64,000 nt of DNA, from contig CM040430.1 in assembly GCA_022702705.1 (NCBI GenBank), forward strand, positions 13,836,310 through 13,900,309, given 5' to 3'. Made by a program: the position numbers and the translations under genes. This document shows, in pieces, positions 56,115 through 64,000 of this stretch. Position 1 is the stretch's first letter. Each line of letters begins with the position of its first letter. Origin of the DNA: Papilionanthe hookeriana x Papilionanthe teres (taxonomy: Eukaryota; Streptophyta; Magnoliopsida; Asparagales; Orchidaceae). The notes under the pieces were generated by a model. It made no database searches, had not been told where the DNA came from, and saw only the letters and a list, made by a program, of their open reading frames with translations.

Positions 56115-59100
56115 AGGTGGCTGGAGGGCCTCCCAGGGGGGTTTAATGGCTTGGATCAACTGCCTTGGCGAGGAAGAACGACCGCGGTGGCCATTGGGCA
56201 TGGGACGGCTCGACGAAGTGAAATTTGAAATTTTAGCTCACATGGAGCTCTCGGCCATGGTGCTTTCCGGCGGCTCGGTGGTCGGCCGGCCGGAGTCAGT
56301 CACTCGTTATCATTAGGGAGGTCGGTGCTTGAGGTTTGTGAGTTCGATTGGCAAATGCCAAGTGTAAAGGAGTTGAATCAAAGTGGAAGGGGAAGGGCTC
56401 ATTTTGGGCTTCGTTTGGTCAAATGCATGCTTTAGGCTTGGTGCACCTCCCCAGAGCCTGATTTTGGGCTGAGGGAAATCGGAGGGTTCGACCAGAGATG
56501 GTGGTGAAGTCCCCATCCATGAATATTTAGATTAATCATGGGTTAGGGTGTATCATTAAAAGGGTTAAAACCTTTTTAAGGAGGTTTAAAAGAGGCTCCT
56601 TATTTTGCAATTAATGGCATGGTGATGTCTACAGGGGCTCCCAAGGCTTGTATATGGCTTATGCATGGCTCCATGGCTCCATTTGGCTTAGGGGTGGCTT
56701 GGCTTAGTTTCATGAAAATGGATTTTAAGGATTTTTGGTATTTAGGGGTAATTTGTCACATGGCTTAGTTTAGAAAAATTCAATGATGAATTTGAAACAT
56801 AGGGAGTGATTTAATTAAATGGATGATGAGATGAAAGTGTCATGTAGGCTTTGGATTGATTTTGGGCTTTTTGAAATCATTTTGGATGGGCTTTTAAAGT
56901 GGTTTAAGGAAGTGGGCTTTTGGATTTAAAGTAAATTTAGGATGAAAATTTTGTAAAGGATTGTGCCAAATAAATGTTGCAATTGGTTTAGGCATGTGTC
57001 ATGAGTGATTTGAAACAAGTTTAAAGTGGTTTTGAATTGAATTGGGTTTAATTTCGGCTTTTTAGTTAAAGGGGCCAAAGTGGGTTCAAATTAGACTAAC
57101 TTGGGTTAAGGTTGGGCTAAGGTTAAATTTAGTGTAAAATTAATGTTCAAAAATGTTTATGGGAGTGTTACAAAGAGTTTTCAACTTTGGTTGGGCTCTA
57201 ATTTTGGGATTTGGGCCCATTTGGGTTAGGCTTGGGATTAGGTCAATTTAAGGGATTTTGGTTTTGGGTTAGGTTTGGGTGGAGTTTAGGTTCAAATTTG
57301 GGGCAAATCAAGTTAGTGTTTTGTTTGTGGGGATGTTAGTAAGGTTTTAGAAATGATTTGGGGCCAATTGGGGTTGAGTTGGGTTGGTTTGGGCTTGGTT
57401 TAGGTCATGGGCCAAAACTGGGCCTTAGGCTTCAAATTGAAATTGGGCCCAAATGTCAATCCAATTGGACTTGGATGTGGTCTAAATTGATATTGGGGAT
57501 ATTGAATTGAAGTTTAGAATTGAATTGGACCAAAATTGAGGTCAATTGGGGTGGTTTGGTTTGACATTGGGTTCACTTGGGTTAAAAAAATGAGTCAAAT
57601 TGGGGGTTTTGGTAAAAGTGGGGTAAATTGGCAAAATTGGCCCATGCTGTAGTTGAACAAAATGAAATTAGGAATATTTGAGATTTTCTGAAATTTTCTG
57701 GGAATTTTTAGAATTTTTGGATTTTTGAAATAAAAGGGTATTTTGGTAATTTTGGGGGGTTTAGGGGTATTTTTGGAAATTTTGGTATTTTTGGCCAAAG
57801 ATGGTCAATTTGAGTGGTGGGAAGTGTTTAGGAATAATTTTGAGGGATCTTGGGTAATTTAGGTAATTTTGCAAATTTTGGGTCATTTCAAGGGTATTTG
57901 GTAAGTTTGGTGGGTCCGGGGCCCCGGGGGTCAAAAACTGAAATTTTGGAAAAATGAAGATTGATCAAGTTTGAGTGAAATGGAATCATTTTGGTTGATC
58001 CATGAAGCCATATTAAGCCCATATGAGCCAAGAGAGGACTCATTTGAGGCATTCACTATGTTGTTCCTAACCCTCTTAGCCAAGGGCTTAGGGGTTAAGG
58101 ACCATCCATATGAATTACCTATATGAGTCAGGAAGTCAAGTTGGGTGAGAGTATGGTTTTAGGACTTGGAATGTGTGTGAGAGTGTAGTGTATGTGCAAG
58201 TCAACCCTCACCAGACCAGACCATCCAGGGTACTCCTAAGGCCAAAAAGTCATATAGGGAACTCATCCTTTAAACCTCCACATTTGATTTCAACCCTCTA
58301 GGTGATTAGGGGTCTACAATCAAGCTTGTGGGGTTTGTGACCCAACCCGCAATAACACAGTAATATTCGCTTCCAAAAGATGGCCAAAACATGACCCAAT
58401 TTATAATTAGCGGCTAGTGTATAAAATCAAAATGTTGTAAAATTTTAGAAAATATTTTACACACTAGGAGTACACGCAAGTATACGTATCGTTTCAAGTA
58501 ATATAGTGTTTTCTTTTATAACCCCAGTATCGATCCCACGGGGAAATATTATAGTAATAAATTTTCTAAAATATTATATTTCAAAAATATCTTTTTATCC
58601 TTTAACTTAACTATAAATTACTATTAATTTACTAGATGCAAATAAAGAAAACATTAATAAGAAAATGATTTATGAAAACTATATAAAATAAACAACTTTC
58701 TTCCCTTCAATTAATCCAAGATTTTAAGATAATTTAATATTAGTTGGAGAATTTGATTAATGGTATTGTGGCAAATAGAAGCATTCCTATTCTTTACCCT
58801 TTGATCCAGGCGCAAAGAACATTGGCTAATTTACAAATCAGGTCCAGATGTATTGTTAGTCGAATGGGTTAATCTAGACTCACACTACTAGATGTCCAAG
58901 GGTGGCTATGGTCGGCCCTACTAGTGACCCTTTCCTAATCTATAAATCAAATTATAAAAATTTAGTCTGTCACTCTAAAAACTTATCAATTCTATGCCCT
59001 TTAAATCTTATCTTCCTATTTATTTGCACTTTACCTTGAATAGCCCGCACATGGCCTTCGACTACCTAAGGATTCATGTGACATTTACAAGTTAAGAGTT

Positions 59101-59568
59101 CTTCTCCTTCAAGGTCTCAAAACTCTTCAACAGGTTTTAATAATTTAAATGGCCAATTTAAAAAGTAAAGTAAGATCGAGTATTAATGTCATCACAATGT
59201 TTTGAAAATTTTTTGAATTTCAATTCTCCATCGAATCTTTATATTATCTTATCTATCTCTTCATAATTGAAGGAAGAAAGTAAACTAACTACTCAAAACA
59301 CATTGAATATAAACAGCAAAACATAATAAATAACTTTGAATCAAATATAAAATACTTATCTCAAATATTCCTTCTACAGATCTTCTGATTCCTACTGAAT
59401 CCACAGTGTAATGAACTCCAGATGCAACAACTTCAAAATAAACTCACTAAACTAAACAAAAGTGGCCCTAAATTTCTCTCTATTTCTCTCTCTAAGGATG
59501 AGAGATCCTAAAGTAGATAAGAGAAAGGGTTACAATGGGAGGGGCACGTTTTCTGAAGAAATGGACCC

Positions 59569-59578
59569 CTATTTATAG
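59569..59578 (-). promoter_or_regulatory. TATA box of D
   Basis: The minus strand reads CTATAAATAG, a near-consensus plant TATA box, about 70 bp downstream of the nearest palindrome pair. Confidence 0.7.
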
Positions 59579-59648
59579 GCTTCAAGGGTTGCCTTGAGGC
59601 ACCTCTTCAAAACATGTCCACATTCAATGAATCTTCTACAAGGTATGT

Positions 59649-59950
59649 CTGGCGCCTAGGCGCCGGAATCTGGGGCCTAGGCGCCGGACACCGCGTCCAG
59701 TTCTTTGCAACTCTTCACTTTAGCTCGCACCTCTTCGCGATTAAAACCGTTTTCGAGCGTCCAAATGCAATGTATCACATGTCCTATTATCAAGGAACAA
59801 CTGCCAGTCTTCTAGAATGTCCAATAACCGCTCACTCCTTCAAAATAACCGTTCAAACGTTGTCAAAAACTTGACAGTTCTGTATCGAGTCTGGCGCTTA
59901 GGCGCCAACTTCTGGCGCCTAGGCGCCAATTTCTGGCGCCTAGGCGCCAG
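59649..59950 (-). promoter_or_regulatory. GGCGCC palindrome array in U3 of D
   Basis: CTGGCGCCTAGGCGCCGG at 59649, a variant at 59670 (21 bp on), then three copies at 59891, 59912 and 59933, each exactly 21 bp apart. The 18-bp unit CTGGCGCCTAGGCGCCAG is a perfect palindrome. All lie 70-380 bp upstream of the TATA box. Regulatory function is inferred from position and phasing. Confidence 0.6.
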
Positions 59951-60125
59951 TCAATATTTTTTTATACTTTTTGTATTTTACTCCATTGTTGCTCCTTTTT
60001 CCTTTTTAGACCTTTTTACATCACCTACATCCAAAAACACAAAAAATACCTTTCATTAAAGCATAATATCCTTAGAAATTAATAAGAATTAAGACATAAA
60101 GAAATAGGCATTTTTTTATAGATCA

Positions 60126-60142
60126 AAATCCCCCAAACTTAA
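60126..60142 (-). other. Polypurine tract of D
   Basis: The minus strand reads TTAAGTTTGGGGGATTT, directly before the LTR TGATC. Confidence 0.87.
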
Positions 60143-61444
60143 ATGTTACTTGTCCTCAAATAACTCTTTCTACTATATAAAATGTATAACTTTTGGAATA
60201 AAAGATAAATATTTAAGATTCCTTATAATTTTTTATTTTATAAAGTTTTTAGTAAATTATTAACCCAATTTCACTAACTAGGTTTAATTTTAAGAATTTA
60301 AAGAATATTTAACTACCAAATCATAAGATTTCAAACTTTTCATTCATTTTGAAAATAATAGAAGTCTATTATATTAAGATCTCATAGATTATTTACAAGA
60401 AAAAGATCTTCTTGAAAAATCTTTTTTAAATAAATATTTATGTATAAAAATTAAGTAAGATATGTAACTAGTTTTCTTCCTATAATATAATTCAAGTGAA
60501 GCCAATTTTTGATTAGGCATTTTCTCAAGCTTCTCCTCTCTCTTTCTTTTCTTTTTTTTTTCTTCTCTTTTATATATAGAGAGGATTATTATATCTGGAT
60601 AGCCTGTTAATGGTTTTGAACATCACTATCCTTAACTTATATTTTCAAAACTTATACATTTCCACTTAATTATTATAACATAAATAAGAATTCAAAAAAA
60701 TTTCCAATCTTTTCTTTTTCAAGTGATAATTTTTAATTAATTAATATTTCTAAAATTCTATTATTTCTATCATGAATAGAAAAATTCTTAATCTTATTCT
60801 TCTTTAAGTTAAATAATTCTATTCTTAAGATCAATCAAAGTTAGTAAAATTTTGGTTAATTTCACTAAATTGTTTATAATTTCAAAAATAAAAGTGATCT
60901 CAAATAAATTCTTCATTCCTTAAGTTATGTTAAAATGTTTTTAATTTTTAAGAAAATATTAGCTCTTTAAGGACAAATAAAATTTAAATTTGAATGTATT
61001 TTCCCTTCCCCCAAACTTAAGTTTTGGTATACTATGATAATTTGAAAGTATGAGAGAAAGAAAATCATAAGAATTTTTATAAGTATGTAAAAACAATCTT
61101 AAAAAGAAAAATTACTTCTACTCATGCTTTTATGAATAATTAAGATAAAATTGAAGCATGTATAAAAAGTAAGCAGGCTAATTTTTATGATTATACTAAA
61201 TTTGAAACAATATTAAAGCAGAGCAAAATTACTAAATACTAAACAGTAGACTAAAACAAACATATAAATTAACTCTAACTTCAGTCTCATCACAATATAC
61301 TAAGATTATTTTAACAACAGAATCTTAACACTAATCAATCCACACAGATATTTAAACAAATCAACATACATCAAACACAAAACTAAATAAACAATCCAAA
61401 CAAAACAAACTAACAGAGTAGCACAACATAAAGATCTATAACTA
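60143..61444 (-). other. 3' non-coding module of D
   Basis: Holds the AAGCCAATTTTTGATTAGGC block (60497-60516), CTCAAGCTTCTCCTCTC (60522-60538), a pyrimidine run (60539-60572) and the second polypurine core at 61004-61020 (minus TTAAGTTTGGGGGAAGG). All are in the same order and at similar distances as in A and C. The rest (61021-61444) is AT-rich with no gene. Confidence 0.72.
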
Positions 61445-62618
61445 CTAGTCACTAGTTGTAGCTTCATCATCATCATCATCACCAAAGGAAAATTCTACGT
61501 CCTTAGGATCAACAAATGGTGTGAAACTAGGAAAAGTAGGGAAACTAACATCATGTTCACCCTTCAGAAATCTGACTAGGGCTTCATCATACTCAGCATC
61601 ATAACTACTCTTCCTCTGGGTATAATCAGATAAATGATCAAGTTTCCTATCAATAGTATCAATCCTGCAGTGAGTTTGAAATAACTCCTGCTGCTGCTCT
61701 ATAAACTGATCATGCATTGATTCCTAGAAACTCGATGGTGGCTCAGCAGAAGTAGAGGGTCGAGAAGTAGAAGGTCTACCTGGAGTATGTGCAGAAGTAG
61801 AAGGAGCGGTCGATCTCTTCCCTCGAAGACGATCATAGATACTAACACTCTCCTGTCCAATTGGCTTGGTAGACTTTAACTTCTCCTCAGAAATATCAGC
61901 AGTGACTCCATTACTAACACATAGTGAATAAATCAGAGATGGAAATCCCAATCCAACAGAAGTGCTGGATCTTGCAGTAGAATCTACAGAATCATAAATA
62001 ATGCTGCCAACATCAATAGGCTTCCTCTTCTGAATGCAGTAGTTTAAGATCGCTCGATCTCTAGTCACTTCACTCAGGTGGTTGGAAGGTAACAATCTTG
62101 CAGAAATAAAGTAGTGCCATGCTTTAGAAATACCATTTAATTTGGGCGATTTGAAGTTTACCCTTTTTCCGTTCTTGATCTTCCACCTGATCTTCCAAGA
62201 TCCAGTACCGTCAGTCAAATAAGCAATGATCATATCCAAATCTCCCTCAGATGGTGATAATCCAGAATAATAGCATTCAATAGTTGGTGGCAGGCCATAA
62301 AATATATTGATTCTTTCAGGACTAAATCCTACTCCGATTCCTCTGACAAAGACTTCATAATCTTCGGCATCCAGAAAATTTGCATAAAACTCTCGAACAA
62401 TCGGGATAACAGCAACAGCAGTGAAATAACAAAATCGTTGCCAATTGTGTGCAACGATAGTGTTTTCGATCATTTCTCCAAGATGATAGAAACTTCGTTC
62501 TGAAATGAACTTCCTGGACGTCGCAATTTCGTGGAAGCGAAAATGCGCGACTCGTAGTAGAAAATTTGTCGCTATCAAAGTTATCTCGTGCCTTCCCGTG
62601 TTTAGATTTTGGAGCCAT
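61445..62618 (-). pseudogene. ORF-b of D: 'putative plant transposon protein' family
   Basis: Start MAPKSKHGKARDNFD at 62618; a frameshift near 62545 moves it into the long open frame. In order: NWQRFCYFTAVAVIPIVREFY (about 62400-62460), VFVRGIGVGFSPERIN, YLTDGTGSWKI, SKAWHYFISARLLPSNHLSE, RDRAILNYCIQKRKPIDVGS and GLGFPSLIYSLC, then a Ser/Thr/Pro linker. A single in-frame TAG near 61725 precedes a coiled-coil-like segment and an acidic tail (FGDDDDDE). With two lesions it is the best-preserved member of this family here. Function unknown. Confidence 0.83.
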
Positions 62619-62983
62619 CTAAACGTGAAAGAAAACAAAAACAAATTTAGGAATCAAAGATTTAAACTCTTTTTAAGTTTATGAAACTTAAAATAAGTTT
62701 AAAAATCCAAAGAAATCTCTAAAAATCAAAATATTTTTTCAAAATTTCGGTTCTTAGCAAAACTAGGGAAATATATGGTGAAAATCGAAAATAAATGGTT
62801 TAAAGTGTAGATCTGACCTTGAGACGAAGAAATCGAGTGGTTTCGAGCTCAAATCCTTGATGTTTTGACCTCAAAATGGATCTAAAACGTGTATTTTTCA
62901 CGAAAATGAGGAAGAAGATGATGCTTAGGCATCAAAAATGGCTTTTGGGGGTTATTTAAGTAAATTTTCGGGTACAGGCCGAA

Positions 62984-63022
62984 CTGGCGCTTAGGCGCCG
63001 AATTCCAACGCCTAGGCGCCAG
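62984..63022 (-). promoter_or_regulatory. GGCGCC palindrome pair upstream of ORF-b (D)
   Basis: CTGGCGCTTAGGCGCCG at 62984 and a copy with CGCCTAGGCGCCAG starting at 63005, 21 bp apart; 366-404 bp upstream of the ORF-b start. A weak TATA-like CTTAAATAA (minus) lies at about 62953-62961. Confidence 0.58.
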
Positions 63023-63473
63023 ACTCGCCTTTCACAAAAAATTATTTTTAAATTTAATTTTCCACCAAAATTCATAAATTCAACTTCCAATTACTCATAT
63101 CAGAGTAGGGCTTCAATTTCTAACTTCCACAACATTTTTCAAAAATTTATAAAAATTAAATATTTGATCCACCAATCAAACATAAGGTTTAAATCAAACT
63201 CACTAAATTCCATTCATAATCTTCAATATTGACTCAATACATTCCAGATAAGTATTATATTTGATTCAAGTTCCTAATACACACTCAAACACAACAATTT
63301 CTAAGCAAAAACAACACACATTGAACATGAAAGCAAATACACAAACAAACACAATCGATTCTCTAAATCGATACAACGACTCAACAAACCATATAATAAC
63401 TATCTCATTACCAGAATATTCTAATCTTCACAAGGGAAATTGTGTATTCCACTTGGAAAGAACACTAATGCTC
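63023..63473 (-). other. Spacer between ORF-a and the ORF-b control region of D
   Basis: AT-rich, Asn/Thr/Lys-rich if read; no gene credible on either strand. Confidence 0.5.
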
Positions 63474-63768
63474 TCGGGAAATCCGTAGCCGTCTTTTCGT
63501 TAATCCACTTGTTCTTCGCATACATTTCAACTTGAGCATCTTGATAAGCCGCAAAATGATCAAATTGAAGTTTCATTTACCATTCTAGATGTTCAATTTG
63601 ATGAAACATCTCATGAAGGTGATCTCCAATGCTTTTAAACTCCGCTTCAAACTTATCCAAAAGACTAGAAATTTTCTCTAAACTTACAGCGATGAAACCT
63701 TTGAAGTAGGGTTGAGGATCCTTTGAGACCTTGTCCCTAGCTTCTTCTCCATGATTTCTTCCTTCCAT
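63474..63768 (-). pseudogene. Short ORF-a-like gene of D
   Basis: Starts MEGRNHGEEARDKVSKD at 63768 and continues with a helical part (SLEKISSLLDKFEAEFKSIGD) and HEMFHQIEHLEW to a stop at about 63577. Beyond it comes the still readable MKLQFDHFAAYQDAQVEMY and KNKWINEKTATDFPRA. The last part corresponds to the C-terminal piece of ORF-a in A (LMRKKGWIDEDSTEVFP, 10482-10766). The YANL-type core is absent, so it is a shortened relative or an N-terminally deleted copy with its own start. Function unknown. Confidence 0.55.
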
Positions 63769-63918
63769 TTCTTCAAAATTTTCTCAAATCTCTCAAGAAT
63801 GAAGTGCAAGGGACGTAATTTTGATTGCTTAATGGTTAGGGAAGAAGATAGGTTGATTTAAAAGGGAAAATCATGTGAAAAACTGAAAAATTTTCGGTCT
63901 TTGTACGACCCAGTAACC

Positions 63919-63996
63919 GTGGCGCTTAGGCGCCGAATCTGGCGCCTAGGCGCCGGACCTATTGATACATAGTTGATTCTGGCGCTTAGGCGCCGA
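63919..63996 (-). promoter_or_regulatory. GGCGCC palindromes upstream of ORF-a (D)
   Basis: Three copies at 63919, 63939 and 63979 (spacing 20 and 40 bp), about 150-230 bp upstream of the start at 63768. A TATA-like CCTTTTAAATC (minus) lies at about 63855-63865, between the palindromes and the ATG. The distance matches that of the ORF-a motif pair in A. Confidence 0.55.
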
Positions 63997-64000
63997 CTTC

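Larger units (their letters stand above)
50988..58337 (-). mobile_element. LTR3: inverted, diverged copy of the B LTR
   Basis: Complement of LTR1 from its end (TGTCGGC... at 50988) to within about 140 bp of its start (58337, corresponding to about 20541), where D is inserted. It has no PBS next to its 3' end and adjoins LTR E directly, so it is a 3' LTR or a solo LTR. It is clearly more diverged from LTR1 and LTR2 than these are from each other. It contains the CpG-rich patch (55310-55520), the TATA box (56103-56114) and a degraded AAATT array (53251-53408). Confidence 0.88.
58338..60125 (-). repeat. 3' LTR of D (1788 bp)
   Basis: The minus strand runs from TGATCTATAAAAAAATGCC (60125) to GGGTTGGGTCA (58338). 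It shares with A, C and S1 the CGCAAGTATACGTATCG block (58475-58491) and the segment TTACCCTTTGATCCAGGC (58794-58811). It has a TATA box at 59569-59578 and five GGCGCC palindromes upstream of it. Confidence 0.9.
58338..64000 (-). mobile_element. Element D: Athila-like element, 3' half in the window
   Basis: Minus-strand element with its 3' LTR at 58338-60125, polypurine tract, 3' module, ORF-b (61445-62618) and a short ORF-a (63474-63768). It is inserted in LTR3; GTTTG (58333-58337) is the expected left target duplication. Integrase and the rest lie beyond 64000. The family differs from A and C: GGCGCCTAGGCGCC palindromes replace the CGCCGTCGGCGG motif. Confidence 0.87.

Noticed and set aside
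59649..59950. Palindromes as hairpin terminators
   Set aside because: Terminators of that kind are bacterial; the position upstream of a TATA box and the 21-bp phase argue for DNA-binding sites.
61700..61740. Possible recoding (read-through) at the TAG inside ORF-b of D
   Set aside because: ORF-b of A and C have lesions at other places and no stop is shared here, so a random mutation is simpler.

Overview
The window is plant nuclear heterochromatin made almost wholly of nested LTR retrotransposons of the Ty3/gypsy superfamily. I found no host gene, tRNA, rRNA or CRISPR array. The evidence is Athila-type primer sites, polypurine tracts and pol proteins, plus a Tat/Ogre-type element with a second, archaeal-like RNase H. 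Together these indicate a seed plant, most likely an angiosperm; the species cannot be read from the sequence.

Layout. Element Z (1-5299, minus) is an old Athila-like pol/gag fragment holding a solo LTR (S1, 617-2298, plus; target duplication CATGT). Element C (minus) starts at 5300 inside the gag of Z. The 3' LTR of C is split by element A (6169-18607, minus; duplication ATAAT), a full-length Athila-like element. Just inside C, at 20399, lies element B (20399-48389, plus; duplication AATTC), a Tat-like element with 7.5-kb LTRs. C resumes at 48390-50382. It is broken by an LTR of another family (E, 50383-50987, plus). E is broken by an inverted copy of the B LTR (LTR3, 50988-58337), and LTR3 by element D (58338 to the window end, minus), another Athila-like element. 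The nest Z > C > E > LTR3 > D is five levels deep.

Gene content. A reads (minus strand) PBS - gag - protease - RT - integrase - ORF-a - ORF-b - polypurine tract. ORF-a and ORF-b are related proteins of the family usually annotated 'putative plant transposon protein'. C and D carry the same accessory genes. B reads PBS - unknown ORF1 - gag - protease - RT - RNase H - archaeal-type RNase H - integrase - an ORF closely resembling plant ALKBH9/10-type (m6A RNA demethylase) AlkB dioxygenases. A good 3' splice site lies five bases before that last start codon. Almost every frame is broken by stops or frameshifts, so I call the genes pseudogenes.

Main observations. (1) An AlkB/ALKBH-like dioxygenase has been captured by a retrotransposon. 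(2) GC-rich palindromes occur in pairs phased 20-21 bp. They lie in the U3 of the LTR and again upstream of each accessory ORF; the motif differs between A/C/S1 and D but is shared within each element. This suggests a common regulatory site, possibly bound by an element-encoded protein. (3) A second polypurine-tract core lies about 0.9 kb inside the true one in A, C and D. (4) A rearranged 3' end of B, where 0.5 kb of flanking C sequence precedes LTR2.
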